Made by a program: the position numbers and the translations under genes
In this document: positions 1 through 9,255 of the stretch, in pieces
How the letters are laid out: each line of letters opens with the position of its first letter
Numbering within the stretch: position 1 is the first letter of the stretch
From: an uncultured Clostridia bacterium
GTDB lineage: Bacteria; Bacillota; Clostridia; TANB77; CAG-508
Reading direction: 5' to 3'
DNA: 40,109 nucleotides
Assembly (NCBI GenBank): GCA_947594065.1
Contig: CANQDX010000011.1
Coordinates: 1 to 40,109 of the forward strand
Notes under the pieces: generated by a model
Databases searched by the model: none
What the model was told of the DNA's origin: nothing
What the model saw: the letters and a program-made list of their open reading frames with translations, nothing else

Positions 1-30
1 TTTTATTTATTTTTTATCTCTGTATTATTT

Positions 31-120
31 TCATCTTTTAATTGCTTTGAACGACAGTCTGGTGTGTGTGTGTGTGTGTACAGTCTCAACGGTTTTAGCG
101 ATTTTTATTATTTCATTCAT
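31..120 (-). CDS. Possible 29-aa ORF containing a CA/GT dinucleotide tract
   Basis: A short ORF starts at ATG 120 behind a purine-rich GGGAAGAGG ribosome site and a good promoter at 154-182. It reads MNEIIKIAKTVETV, then His-Thr repeats encoded by the (GT)n tract, and ends at a TGA at 31-33. Changing the tract by one or two bases would move it into other frames; one of these runs to a TAA at the very start of the window. I recognise no family. It may be a leader peptide, a broken gene start or a phase-variable small ORF. The promoter and ribosome site are the only real support. Confidence 0.3.
   Translation of the reverse strand: MNEIIKIAKTVETVHTHTHTRLSFKAIKR
62..79. repeat. (GT)9 dinucleotide microsatellite
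   Basis: Nine GT units in a row lie between two copies of the heptamer ACAGTCT (54-60 and 80-86). Long dinucleotide tracts are uncommon in bacterial chromosomes and mutate readily by slippage. This one lies inside the small ORF at 31-120. Confidence 0.9.
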
Positions 121-153
121 TTGTTTTCCTCTTCCCTTTGATTTTCTATTTCT

Positions 154-182
154 ATTCTATATTTTTTATTTTTCTTTGTCAA
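154..182 (-). promoter_or_regulatory. SigA-type promoter reading toward the left edge
   Basis: On the minus strand TTGACA (177-182) and TAGAAT (154-159) are separated by exactly 17 bp. It drives whatever lies at 1-120 and beyond the left edge of the window. Confidence 0.6.
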
Positions 183-246
183 GATGTTTTTTTAATATTC
201 GACACATTTAAAATTGTATTTTTATTAATTTTTAAAATTGTTTAAT

Positions 247-1716
247 TTATTGAGATGAAACTTCTTCGCCTAAATAATCTCCATACAAGCTATAAACACG
301 ACTAGTAACTGCACCCAAAAATTGTTGTATTTGTTCTGCTGTCATATCATTTAATTTGGCTGAGTTATTTTCTGTTAATTTTTCAATTTGTACATCTTGT
401 TTTAATGTTGTATTATTTAGATAATTTACTTGATAATTTCTATCATCATTACCTAAATTTAAAACGCACTCTTTTGTGATTGTTTCTGTTTGATAACCAG
501 ACAATTGATATTGAATTTTTATAATTGAATTCGTGTTTAAACTATTTGCTCCAGTATCTTTAAAGTCTATTTGCATATTTAAATTTAACGCATTGTCTCC
601 ATAAAAATAATCAATGGTTACTACTATTGTTTCGGTGTCATTTTCTTGAAGATATAATACGAGTTTATTTGCCTCAGATAAGTCTATTCTTATATTGTAT
701 CTACTATTTTGAATTACTGGGGTTTCTATAACATCGTCAAAATTTTCGCTTTCTGTATTAGGAGTATATTGAATTGTTTCCTCTGTTTGATTACTTTCAA
801 AATTGATTCCAATTATTTTCTTGTCTTTCTTTATTAATGATAGATTTATAAAATCTTGACTTGTACTATAAGTATATTCTGTTATTTTATTTAGATAGTC
901 TTGTATTCCTTCTTGTAAATTTTGAACTGATAAATCATTATATCCTATTAATTGTAATTTTGTTACAATTAAATTTAATAATACATTATCATTCTTAGCA
1001 GTTTCTAATAATTGTTTTAAAATGTTCATTGTATTTTGCTCAGATAAAGAAACTCCATATGTTTGTGTTCCGTCAGAATTAGTTGTTTTAAAATAATTGT
1101 CTGAAGGAATACCATCATATATGATATTAAAATAAGTTTCTTTTAAAGCTGCAAGTGTTTTATCATCTATTTTTAATATTTCTTTATAATCACTTCTTAT
1201 AGAATCTGGTATAAATGATACGTCCTCTACTCCTATTTTTTGAAATAATTCTTTTAAATTACTATTCTCTACAGCAATATATTTTGCAAGTATATTATCT
1301 GCACCAATAGCGTAGGTATTATTATCTTTTAAATATTTTAAAGTTAATAAATTTTGTTCGTTTATTGATAAAGTATAATCTTTATATGATTGCTTTGTTG
1401 TAACGCTTTCTAAGCCATTACCTTTAATTGCAAATAAATTTTGTACATCATCAATTCCTGTTTCAATATTTGGAACTGATGTTGAAAAATTTAATTGTGT
1501 ATAAGATGAGCTATTATTTTGATTCATTTTGTTATTAATACTGTTTATGTTTTGAATAATATTAGAATTTATTAATTCTGTTTTAGCAATATATTTGTAA
1601 AATAATTGCTTATTACTCTTTAAGAAATCAGTTGTAAAATAGGCTGTAACTAATGTCACAACAATCAATACAACTATAGCAACAATAGATATTATAATAA
1701 TTTTTTTATTTTTCAT
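247..1716 (-). CDS. Membrane-anchored extracytoplasmic protein of unknown function
   Basis: 489 aa. Residues about 5-27 form one hydrophobic helix after a Lys-rich N-terminus, with no lipobox Cys, so it should be a signal anchor with the remaining ~460 residues outside the membrane. The body is Asn/Thr/Ser-rich with many short beta-like stretches and ends with a hydrophilic tail (GEEVSSQ). No catalytic motif is visible and I cannot name the family. The start is supported by an AAAGGAGGAAC ribosome site. It lies just upstream of the left-edge region, about 45 bp downstream of rlmB on the same strand, and could share its transcript. Codon use matches its neighbours. Confidence 0.75.
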   Translation of the reverse strand: MKNKKIIIISIVAIVVLIVVTLVTAYFTTDFLKSNKQLFYKYIAKTELINSNIIQNINSINNKMNQNNSSSYTQLNFSTSVPNIETGIDDVQNLFAIKGNGLESVTTKQSYKDYTLSINEQNLLTLKYLKDNNTYAIGADNILAKYIAVENSNLKELFQKIGVEDVSFIPDSIRSDYKEILKIDDKTLAALKETYFNIIYDGIPSDNYFKTTNSDGTQTYGVSLSEQNTMNILKQLLETAKNDNVLLNLIVTKLQLIGYNDLSVQNLQEGIQDYLNKITEYTYSTSQDFINLSLIKKDKKIIGINFESNQTEETIQYTPNTESENFDDVIETPVIQNSRYNIRIDLSEANKLVLYLQENDTETIVVTIDYFYGDNALNLNMQIDFKDTGANSLNTNSIIKIQYQLSGYQTETITKECVLNLGNDDRNYQVNYLNNTTLKQDVQIEKLTENNSAKLNDMTAEQIQQFLGAVTSRVYSLYGDYLGEEVSSQ

Positions 1717-1761
1717 AAGTTCCTCCTTTAATAAATATATAATATATTATTTTCTTTTGAT

Positions 1762-2598
1762 TTACAATGATTTTTTAAAATTTCTTTGTTTTACAATTTC
1801 ATAGGTTACAATTCCAGCTGATACAGATGCGTTTAAAGAAGTTATTTTTCCTTTCATAGGTATTTTTACTAGAATATCACAATTTTCTGACACAAGTCTA
1901 TTCATTCCATATCCTTCACTTCCGATTACTAATGCAATTGGTCCTGTTAAGTCTTGTTCATAATAATAATTTTCTGCCTTTGCATCTGTTCCGATAATCC
2001 ACAATCCGCTATCTTTTAAATATTGGATAGTTTCATTTAAGTTATTAACTCTTGCAATTTTTATGTGTTCTACCGCACCACTTGAAACTTTATTAACAGT
2101 GCTATTTACTCCGCAAGCTCTTCTTTTTGGAATAATAACACCATTTACGCCTGCAGTTTCGGCTGTTCTAATTATTGCACCTAAATTGTGAGGATCTTCA
2201 ATTCCATCTAATATTAAAATGAATGGGTCCTCTTTTTTATTTTTTGCATCCATTAAAATATCATCTACATCATAATATTCAAAAGGAGGAACAATAGCAA
2301 TAACACCTTGATGATTTCCTGTTTGTGACATTTCATCTAACTTAGATTTGTCAACTTCTACCAAAACAATTCCTTTTCCTTTTGCTCTTCCAATTATTTT
2401 ATTAATAGAACCTTGTTTTTCGCCTTTTGTAACAAAAATTTTATTAATATCTTTTTCTGATTCTAACAATTCTAATACAGAATTTCTTCCTTCTACTTGG
2501 TCATCAAAATTATTTTTTTGTTTTTCCATTTTTTCTTGATTAAATTTCTTAGAAGGTTGCCTTCTTTCACTTTTTTGATTATTTTTATTTGCTTTCAT
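1762..2598 (-). CDS. rlmB: 23S rRNA (guanosine-2'-O-)-methyltransferase, RlmB/TrmH (SpoU) family
   Basis: 278 aa SPOUT-type methyltransferase that uses S-adenosylmethionine to 2'-O-methylate an RNA ribose; in the RlmB group the target is a guanosine in the peptidyl-transferase region of 23S rRNA. A basic, Gln/Lys-rich tail (residues 1-30) precedes the small substrate-binding domain (about 33-110, starting VEGRNSVLELL). The three SpoU knot motifs are present: NLGAIIRTAETAG (138-150), VIGSEGYGM (about 224-232) and SLNASVSAGI (about 254-263), which carry the conserved Asn/Arg, Glu and Ser/Asn residues. AAAAGGAG precedes the ATG. lepA lies 22 bp upstream on the same strand, suggesting one operon. 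The exact RNA target is inferred from the family. Confidence 0.88.
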   Translation of the reverse strand: MKANKNNQKSERRQPSKKFNQEKMEKQKNNFDDQVEGRNSVLELLESEKDINKIFVTKGEKQGSINKIIGRAKGKGIVLVEVDKSKLDEMSQTGNHQGVIAIVPPFEYYDVDDILMDAKNKKEDPFILILDGIEDPHNLGAIIRTAETAGVNGVIIPKRRACGVNSTVNKVSSGAVEHIKIARVNNLNETIQYLKDSGLWIIGTDAKAENYYYEQDLTGPIALVIGSEGYGMNRLVSENCDILVKIPMKGKITSLNASVSAGIVTYEIVKQRNFKKSL

Positions 2599-2620
2599 AA
2601 CTTCTCCTTTTAAGATAAAT

Positions 2621-4432
2621 TTATTCGTCGTCTAATTTTAGAACAGATAAAAACGCCTCTTGTGGTAACTCTACATTACCAATTTCACGCATTTTCTTTT
2701 TACCTTTTTTCTGCTTTTCTAATAGTTTTTTCTTTCTAGTAATATCTCCACCATAGCATTTTGCTAATACATCTTTTCTCATAGCAGAAATTGTTTCTCT
2801 AGCAATAATTTTTCCGCCAACTACAGCTTGCAATGGTATAGCAAATAATTGTCTTGGAATTACTGTTTTTAGTTTTTCTACCATTTTCTTTCCTTTAATG
2901 TAAGCTGAATCTTTATGTACAATGAATGATAAAGCATCAACGCCTTCATTATTAACGTGTATATCTAGTTTTACCAATTCGGAACGTACATATTCTTTAA
3001 ATTCATAATCAAATGATGCATATCCTTTTGTCTTTGATTTTAAATTATCAAAGAAATCATATATAATTTCATTTAACGGCATTTCATAAATTAATGTTAC
3101 TCTTGATACATCTAGGTATTTCATATCTATGTATATTCCACGTCTTCTTTGACAGATTTCCATAATGCTTCCAACATATTCTTTTGGAGTGAATATTTCA
3201 GCTTTTACCATTGGTTCTTCCATATATGAAATTTCTTGTTGTGCTGGTAATTCTGATGGATTGTACAAGTCTATTATGGTTCCATCTGTTTTATGTACCT
3301 TATAAATAACTGATGGAGAAGTTGTAATTAGACCTAAATCAAATTCTCTGTCTAATCTTTCCTCTATAATTTCTAAGTGTAATAATCCTAAAAAGCCACA
3401 TCTAAATCCAAATCCAAGTGCAGCAGACGTTTCAGGCTCATATACTAATGATGCATCATTTAATTGCAATTTTTCTAATGCAATTTTTAGGTTTTCATAT
3501 TCACTTCCGTCAATTGGATATAAACCACAGTAAACCATTGGCTGTACTTTTTTATACCCTTTTAATGGTTCTTTTGCAGGATTATTGGCTAAAGTGATAG
3601 TGTCTCCTACGTGCAGGTCTGATAAGCTTTTTACACTTGCTGCAATATAACCTACGTCTCCTGCTAATAGTTCTTCACAAGGTAAATAGGTTCCTGGTGC
3701 AAAATACCCTACTTCTGTTACAGTAAATGTTTTACCAGTTGCCATAAACATTATTTCGTCTCCTACTTTAACCTTTCCATCCATTACTCTTACATAAGCA
3801 ATTGCACCTTTATAGTTATCGTAATAAGAATCAAATATTAAGCAAGTTGTTTCTTTGTTTTCATCGCCTTTTGGTGCAGGAATATCAGTTACAATTCTTT
3901 CTAAAACCTCATCTACATTTAGACCGGACTTTGCTGAAATGCAAGGTGCATCTTGTGCTGGAATTCCAATAATATCTTCTATTTCGTTTTTTATTTCATC
4001 TGGTCTTGCATTTGGTAAATCTATTTTATTTAATACAGGTAATATTTCTAAATTATTATCTAGTGCCAAATAAACATTGGCAAGCGTTTGTGCTTCAACT
4101 CCTTGTGATGAATCAACTACTAAAATTGCTCCTTCACACGCAGCTAAACTTCTGGAAACCTCATAGTTAAAATCCACGTGACCTGGTGTATCTATTAAAT
4201 TTAAAATATATTCTTGTCCATCTTTTGCTTTATATTTCATTCTTACTGCTTGAGATTTAATTGTAATTCCTCTTTCTCTTTCAAGTTCCATATTGTCTAG
4301 AACTTGAGATTCCATTTCTCTTTGTGTTAATACTCCTGTTTTTTCAATTAATCTATCTGCTAAAGTGGACTTTCCGTGATCTATATGTGCAATAATACTA
4401 AAGTTTCTTATATATTTTTGTCTATCTTGCAT
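2621..4432 (-). CDS. lepA: Elongation factor 4 (LepA), ribosomal back-translocating GTPase
   Basis: 603 aa from the preferred ATG at 4432, which sits five bases after GGAGG; an upstream TTG in frame would add four residues but overlaps that ribosome site. EF4 is a translational GTPase that binds stalled or mis-translocated ribosomes. The GTP-binding motifs are clear: AHIDHGKST near the N-terminus, DTPGHVDF and NKIDLP. They are followed by the EF-G-like domains and the LepA-specific C-terminal domain ([14 protein letters not shown] ... GKKMVEKLK ... [10 protein letters not shown]) and a Lys-rich tail. Length matches the family. rlmB follows 22 bp downstream. Confidence 0.97.
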   Translation of the reverse strand: MQDRQKYIRNFSIIAHIDHGKSTLADRLIEKTGVLTQREMESQVLDNMELERERGITIKSQAVRMKYKAKDGQEYILNLIDTPGHVDFNYEVSRSLAACEGAILVVDSSQGVEAQTLANVYLALDNNLEILPVLNKIDLPNARPDEIKNEIEDIIGIPAQDAPCISAKSGLNVDEVLERIVTDIPAPKGDENKETTCLIFDSYYDNYKGAIAYVRVMDGKVKVGDEIMFMATGKTFTVTEVGYFAPGTYLPCEELLAGDVGYIAASVKSLSDLHVGDTITLANNPAKEPLKGYKKVQPMVYCGLYPIDGSEYENLKIALEKLQLNDASLVYEPETSAALGFGFRCGFLGLLHLEIIEERLDREFDLGLITTSPSVIYKVHKTDGTIIDLYNPSELPAQQEISYMEEPMVKAEIFTPKEYVGSIMEICQRRRGIYIDMKYLDVSRVTLIYEMPLNEIIYDFFDNLKSKTKGYASFDYEFKEYVRSELVKLDIHVNNEGVDALSFIVHKDSAYIKGKKMVEKLKTVIPRQLFAIPLQAVVGGKIIARETISAMRKDVLAKCYGGDITRKKKLLEKQKKGKKKMREIGNVELPQEAFLSVLKLDDE

Positions 4433-4461
4433 TCCATCCTCCAAATTTATATTCTATCATT

Positions 4462-4490
4462 TTTTCTATGCCATATTTTATCATATTAAT
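4462..4490 (-). promoter_or_regulatory. Candidate lepA promoter
   Basis: On the minus strand TTGCAT and TAAAAT stand 17 bp apart within the 126-bp gap between uvrB and lepA. The spacing is right and the -35 is one base off consensus. Coordinates are approximate. Confidence 0.45.
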
Positions 4491-4558
4491 TCGCGTTATG
4501 CAATGATTTTAGCGCTTGCTAGATTTAACATACTGTTACAAACAATGGGTTTTCCTTT

Positions 4559-6516
4559 TTAAATCATTCCTTCTAATTCTTTTATTTTATCTCTTAGCTC
4601 AGCTGCTTTTTCAAATTCCATTTGACTAGCATATTTTAACATTTCATCTGTTAATTTGCTAATAATGTCTTCCATATTTTCTTCTTTACTAATATGATAT
4701 TCTTCTTGTATTTCAGCTACTTTGGTTGCAGAAATTGCTTCTCTTATAGATTTATTAATTGTTTGTGGTATAATATTATGCTTTTCATTATATTCTTTTT
4801 GTAATTTTCTTCTTCTATTAGTCTCGCTAATTGCTTTTTCCATACTCTCAGTTAGTTCATCTGCATACATAATAACTTTTCCTTCTGTATTTCTTGCAGC
4901 ACGTCCAATAGTTTGAATAAGAGAACGTTCTGAACGAAGGAAGCCCTCTTTGTCAGCATCTAGAATAGCAACCAAAGACACTTCTGGCAAGTCTAATCCC
5001 TCTCTTAAAAGATTAATACCAACTAATACATCAAATTCTCCCAATCTTAAATCTCGTATAATTTCCATTCTTTCCAATGCTTTAATATCGGAGTGCATAT
5101 ATCGTACTTTAATATCAATTCCTGCTAAATAAGAGGTTAAATCTTCTGCCATTTTTTTTGTTAAAGTTGTTACTAAAACTCTTTCGTTTCTGGCTGTTCT
5201 TATTCTAATTTGTTCAATTAAATCATCTATTTGATTTTCAATTGGTTTTACTTCTATTTCTGGATCTAATAATCCAGTAGGTCTTATAATTTGTTCTACA
5301 ACATTTTCTTTACTATGATCCTTTTCATATTCTGCTGGTGTAGCGCTTACAAATATACATTGATTAATTCTTTCTTCAAATTCATTAAATTTTAATGGTC
5401 TATTATCAAAAGCAGATGGCAATCTAAAACCGTATTGTACTAGAGATTCTTTTCTTGCCCTATCTCCATTATACATTGCCCTTACTTGAGGTATTGTTGC
5501 GTGTGATTCATCTATTAACAATAAGAAATCATCGGGAAAATAATCAAATAAAGTAAATGGTGGAGAACCAGGCTCTCTTCCACTTATGTGTCTAGAATAA
5601 TTTTCTATTCCTTGACAAAATCCTGTTTCTTTCATCATTTCTATATCAAAATTGGTTCTTTCTTCAATTCTTTGTGCTTCAATCAATTTATTTTGAGATT
5701 TAAAATACTTTACTTGTTCTTGCATCTCTGCTTCAATTGTTTGAATTGCCCTTTCCATTTTTTCTGATGTTGTAACATAATGAGAATTAGGAAAAATCAT
5801 TACGTGATTTCTGGTTGCAATTGCTTTTCCTGTTAATGGATTTATCTCACTAATTTTTTCTACTTCATCCCCCCACATTTCTACTCTAATAGCACTTTCG
5901 CTTTGGTCTGATGGGTAGATTTCAATAATATCACCTTTTGCTCTAAAAGTACCTCTTTTAAAATCTAACTCATTTCTTGTATATTGCATTTTGATTAATT
6001 TTCTTAAAATTTCGTCTCTTGTTTTTTGCATACCTGGTCGTAAAGATATAATCATATTTTCATAATCAATAGGGTCACCTAAACCATAAATACAAGAAAC
6101 AGAAGCAACAATAATGACATCTCGAGTTTCAAATAAAGCAGCTGTTGCAGAATGGCGAAGTTTATCAATCTCATCATTAATGGAAGAGTCCTTTTCAATA
6201 TAAGTATCAGATGATGCAATATATGCCTCTGGTTGATAATAATCGTAATAGGAAACAAAATATTCCACGTTGTTCTCTGGGAAGAACTCTTTGAACTCAC
6301 TATATAATTGACCGAGCAAGTGTCTTATTGTGTGCTAAAACAAGTGTTGGTTTTTGTACTTTTTCAATTATATTTGCCATAGTGAAGGTTTTTCCGTGAG
6401 CCTGTAACTCCTAGAAGTGTCTGGAATTTCTTACCCTCTTTTATTCCATTACTTAAATATTCTATTGCTTGTGGCTGGTCGCCTGTTGGCTTATAATTTG
6501 ATACTAATTTGAACAT
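4559..6516 (-). CDS. uvrB: Excinuclease ABC subunit B, read through two +1 shifts at CGG
   Basis: UvrB verifies DNA damage and loads UvrC in nucleotide excision repair with UvrA (encoded at 26632-29457). The start is ATG 6516, five bases after GGGAGG. The frame is open for 40 codons to VTGS, hits CGG (6394-6396), and continues in the +1 frame as [12 protein letters not shown], completing the Walker A sequence TGSGKT. After 27 codons it hits a second CGG (6312-6314) and continues +1 as [13 protein letters not shown], as in Bacillus UvrB (TLAGQLYSE). The last 584 codons contain the [10 protein letters not shown] beta-hairpin, the helicase motifs and the C-terminal UVR motif ([16 protein letters not shown]). 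With both shifts the product is 651 aa, normal for UvrB. Without them it stops 10 codons after the first CGG. Two null mutations that each restore perfectly on skipping one C argue for recoding rather than decay. Confidence 0.85.
6312..6314 (-). other. CGG +1 frameshift site, uvrB site 2
   Basis: Reading GCT CGG TCA ATT ATA TAG in the upstream frame gives an early stop. Skipping the C gives GCT GGT CAA TTA TAT (A-G-Q-L-Y), the conserved UvrB sequence. Confidence 0.8.
6394..6396 (-). other. CGG +1 frameshift site, uvrB site 1
   Basis: The upstream frame reads GGC TCA CGG AAA AAC and stops 10 codons later. Skipping the C gives GGC TCA GGA AAA ACC TTC (G-S-G-K-T-F), the Walker A loop of UvrB. 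Confidence 0.8.
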
Positions 6517-6520
6517 TTTT
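6433..6520. repeat. Direct repeat copy A (functional uvrB start)
   Basis: About 85 bp covering the uvrB ATG and its first ~28 codons. It matches copy B at 7490-7573 almost base for base around [17 protein letters not shown], with a few substitutions and a 2-base indel. The two copies bracket the RhuM-Fic gene. Confidence 0.85.
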
Positions 6521-6538
6521 CCTCCCTTTAGTCTAGTT

Positions 6539-7483
6539 TCATTCATTTAAAAAATTCATAACCAAGTCTATAATAACATCTTTTTCTTTTGGATTAGATT
6601 CTGCAATTAATAATGTTAAAGCTGCTAAAGTATTATTATCAATTACTTGTTTTTCATTTTTGTATAAAATATCATAATAATTTAAGAAATATATAAATAA
6701 TGTTGCTGCGATTCTTTTATTTCCATCAATAAACACGTGATTTTTAACTATCAAATATAAAAAATTTGATGCCTTTTCTTCAATACTGTTGTAAATTTCT
6801 TTTCCGTCAAAACTTTGATATATATTATTAATAATTGATTCTAAGCCATTATCTCTTTCAATTCCAAATATATTGCTTTTTTCTCCAAATTTTAATTTAT
6901 GAATAATATTTAAGCAGTCTTGATATTGAATTATTCTGTTGTCCGTTGTTCCTTTTATTTTCTTTAAGGTTTTATGGTCGTAATCATCTAGCAAATCTAA
7001 TGCTTTTGAATAATTACCTATAACTTTTAAAATCTCTTTTGCGTCATTTGCTTCTAATCTTTCATCTATTCTATTGGCTATATCAATTAACTTTATTGTT
7101 TTTTCTAAGTATTCCAATCTTTTTTGATTAACTGCATAACCTTTTAACATATAATCCTTTAAAATTTTTGTTGCCCATCTTCTAAAAATAATTCCATTTT
7201 TTGATTTTACACGATAACCAACAGAAATAATCATATCTAAATTATAGTAATTAGTTGGTTTATCAGCAAATTCGGAATTTCCGAATTTAGTTAAGGTTTC
7301 ACTTTCTTCAAGTTCGCCTTCTTTATATATGTTTTTTATATGTTCATTTATTGTAGATTTAGCTTTTTGGAATAATTCTGCCATTTGTTCTTGTGTTAGC
7401 CATACTGTTTCATCTTTCATATTAACTTCTAATTTTACATTTTGATTTTCAAATATAATAATTTCATTTTTTTCATCTACCAT
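6539..7483 (-). CDS. RhuM-type N-terminal domain fused to a Fic/Doc domain
   Basis: 314 aa. Residues about 1-115 resemble the RhuM/virulence-protein family: a helix-turn-helix-like opening ([20 protein letters not shown]) followed by [27 protein letters not shown] coiled middle section leads to a Fic/Doc domain with the core [14 protein letters not shown] at about 249-262. In this family the loop His and the Gly-Asn-Lys-Arg segment act in transfer of AMP or phosphate from a nucleotide onto a protein. The Doc-like Lys in GNKR (rather than GNGR) hints at a Doc-type activity, but this is inference. It sits between two ~85-bp copies of the uvrB start, so it looks inserted between a mazG-like gene and uvrB. 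Target and role are unknown; a toxin or defence function is plausible. Confidence 0.8.
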   Translation of the reverse strand: MVDEKNEIIIFENQNVKLEVNMKDETVWLTQEQMAELFQKAKSTINEHIKNIYKEGELEESETLTKFGNSEFADKPTNYYNLDMIISVGYRVKSKNGIIFRRWATKILKDYMLKGYAVNQKRLEYLEKTIKLIDIANRIDERLEANDAKEILKVIGNYSKALDLLDDYDHKTLKKIKGTTDNRIIQYQDCLNIIHKLKFGEKSNIFGIERDNGLESIINNIYQSFDGKEIYNSIEEKASNFLYLIVKNHVFIDGNKRIAATLFIYFLNYYDILYKNEKQVIDNNTLAALTLLIAESNPKEKDVIIDLVMNFLNE

Positions 7484-7489
7484 AAAATT

Positions 7490-7573
7490 ACCCTCTTTTA
7501 TTCCTTTTTATAAGTATTCTTTGCTTGTGGCTGGTCGCCAGTTGGCTTATAATTTGATACTAATTTGAACATT
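7490..7573. repeat. Direct repeat copy B (orphan uvrB start)
   Basis: A relic of the uvrB 5' end right after the mazG-like stop codon. It has its own ATG (7571-7573) and still encodes [17 protein letters not shown], then drifts into an early stop. It probably marks where uvrB began before the RhuM-Fic gene arrived. Confidence 0.85.
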
Positions 7574-7576
7574 TTA

Positions 7577-7906
7577 TTACCTTTCTTTATCTTTTTCATC
7601 TACTGAAATTAAAAATAACCTGTCATCAAAAGATCCGTTTTTATTATCTTTAAGTTCCATTGCTAGTTTAACTTGATCAAAAGAAATATTATATTCTTTC
7701 ATAATTGTTTCAATAACTTTTATTAAATCCCCTATTTCTTCTGCACTATGAACTTCAATTACTTCACTTGCCTCTTCTAATAATTTCTTATCAAGTTCTT
7801 TTTTATACTCATCTTCACTTAATTTTCTATATTCACATTTATGACCTTTTCTTTTAATATTTTCAATTATTTTATCTCTAACTAATTTATTATAATAAAA
7901 TATCAT
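7577..7906 (-). CDS. MazG-like nucleoside triphosphate pyrophosphohydrolase family protein
   Basis: 109 aa from ATG 7906 (an upstream in-frame GTG would add three residues). The opening YNKLVRDKI and the EEASEV ... EEIGDLIKVIETIM pattern of acidic residues on two helices are typical of small all-alpha NTP pyrophosphohydrolases of the MazG/phosphoribosyl-ATP pyrophosphatase superfamily, where the acids bind Mg. Such enzymes remove aberrant or excess nucleotides; the substrate here cannot be read from sequence. Its stop codon lies directly before the orphan uvrB start (copy B), suggesting that mazG-like and uvrB were once adjacent and co-transcribed. Confidence 0.7.
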   Translation of the reverse strand: MIFYYNKLVRDKIIENIKRKGHKCEYRKLSEDEYKKELDKKLLEEASEVIEVHSAEEIGDLIKVIETIMKEYNISFDQVKLAMELKDNKNGSFDDRLFLISVDEKDKER

Positions 7907-7964
7907 TACACTCACTTTTCCTTTTATTAAATGAATTATAAGTATTTTAGCATTTTTTCATAAA

Positions 7965-7994
7965 AAATACAAGGTTTTTATATACCTTGTATTT
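7965..7994. terminator. Rho-independent terminator, probably bidirectional
   Basis: A perfect 10-bp stem AAATACAAGG/CCTTGTATTT with a 10-base loop and A/T runs on both sides. It lies 10 bp after the stop of the gene at 8005-8718. Confidence 0.85.
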
Positions 7995-8004
7995 CTTATT
8001 AGAT

Positions 8005-8718
8005 TTATTTTATTTTTGATATTATATCGTTATATTGTTTGCTTAGTGATGCTGAATAGAATACTAACTGATTATTTTCGACTTTCCAACTTCTTTTGTT
8101 TTTAACAAGAAAATTAATAGTTTCTTCTTCATTTTTTATCAAAGCTTTAACATCATTTAAACTTTTTACAATTTCGTTTTTAGCTGATTCCATTTCAGAT
8201 AAACTATCTCCAAGTACATATTGTTTATAAAGATCTGTATAATATTCATCTAATTCAATATCTTTTATATAAGATAGAGCTGCTTCTTCTGTAAGATAAT
8301 TAGAAAAATTAGTTAAAACTGTATTTAAAGAGGTTTTGGATTCGCTTAATTTCTTTTTTGTATTAGTAAAATCTGGACCGTCTTCCTTGATATTTTCAAT
8401 ATTTAATGCATTTATTAAAGTTTCATCATTTATTAAAGTATCAAATTGTTTCATATAGTTTACAAAATCTCCAGAATAATCTTTTATAGCCTTTTCTACT
8501 TTTGCATAATCATCTGTAGTAATGATGGTAGACAATTGTTTGTCTAAAGATTCATAATCAAGTGGATAATTGTTTAATAAAGCATATAGGGAATCTAGTT
8601 CCTTTCCTAATTTTTCCTCTTGTTTTAAATCAGATGTAACCATAACTGCTATTGCTGCTATACATACTATTACCAAAATAGCAATGACGATAAGTATTAT
8701 TTTTGTTTTTCTTTTCAT
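8005..8718 (-). CDS. Membrane-anchored helical extracytoplasmic protein, unknown function
   Basis: 237 aa. MKRKTK plus a hydrophobic helix at about 7-29 gives a signal anchor; no lipobox Cys. The remainder is charged and predicted largely helical (many Leu/Ile/Lys/Glu heptad-like stretches such as KLSESKTSLNTVLTNFSNYL), ending KQYNDIISKIK. No known domain is recognised. An AAAGGAGGAAAGGTGT ribosome site precedes the ATG and a strong hairpin follows the stop, so it appears to be its own transcription unit downstream of cwlJ-gerQ. Being next to germination genes is only circumstantial. Confidence 0.7.
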   Translation of the reverse strand: MKRKTKIILIVIAILVIVCIAAIAVMVTSDLKQEEKLGKELDSLYALLNNYPLDYESLDKQLSTIITTDDYAKVEKAIKDYSGDFVNYMKQFDTLINDETLINALNIENIKEDGPDFTNTKKKLSESKTSLNTVLTNFSNYLTEEAALSYIKDIELDEYYTDLYKQYVLGDSLSEMESAKNEIVKSLNDVKALIKNEEETINFLVKNKRSWKVENNQLVFYSASLSKQYNDIISKIK

Positions 8719-8784
8719 ACACCTTTCCTCCTTTTATTTATTACTGTAAATTAGTATATCACAAAAAAGGTGGAAAGTAAATAT

Positions 8785-9225
8785 TTAACAATATCGATTC
8801 ATATTTGTCATTCCATTATTCATATTAGACATATTCATATTATTAAAATTCTGATAACTTGGAACTCCTGAATATGTTGCTGAAATTGTAATAAACTTAA
8901 TAGCATAAATATCTGCATAAATCATACTGTCACCCTCAAAAGACCTTAGCAATATGTAACTTGCTCCTACATCTTCTAAAAATCCAATTCTATCTACTAG
9001 GTTATTTGTTCCTATTAAAAATTCAATTCTCATTAGTTTTCCAATTTGCGTTCTTAAAAAAGCTGGTGTATAAATGGGATTTGTTAATATTTCTGGGGTA
9101 CTACTATTATTTTGTAATTGTTGTCTTGTTTCAGATTTCGCATCTTGCGTTTGTTTTGTTTCTTGATTTATAGAAGTTTCTTGACCTCTTGTTCTTCTGT
9201 TTGCCAGTTCATCTGGATTAATCAT
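8785..9225 (-). CDS. gerQ: GerQ-like spore coat protein
   Basis: 146 aa. The N-terminal ~50 residues are Gln/Asn/Thr-rich and low complexity. The core (about 52-117, TPAFLRTQIGKLMRIEFLIG ... GFLEDVGASYILLRS ... YADIYAIKFITI) follows the GerQ pattern of a short beta-rich coat domain, and the tail is an Asn/Met repeat ending in Cys. In Bacillus, GerQ is a coat protein needed to place the cortex hydrolase CwlJ and is cross-linked by transglutaminase. Here it lies 30 bp after cwlJ in the same orientation, which is the Bacillus gene pairing and strengthens the call. AAGGAGG precedes the ATG. Confidence 0.75.
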   Translation of the reverse strand: MINPDELANRRTRGQETSINQETKQTQDAKSETRQQLQNNSSTPEILTNPIYTPAFLRTQIGKLMRIEFLIGTNNLVDRIGFLEDVGASYILLRSFEGDSMIYADIYAIKFITISATYSGVPSYQNFNNMNMSNMNNGMTNMNRYC

Positions 9226-9255
9226 ATAAAATCCTCCTTATTGTTTTTCACTTTT

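Noticed and set aside
6394-6396. Shine-Dalgarno-stimulated frameshift as in the RF2 gene
   Set aside because: AGGAG lies upstream of uvrB site 1, but the other five sites have no such element, so it is not the common cause.
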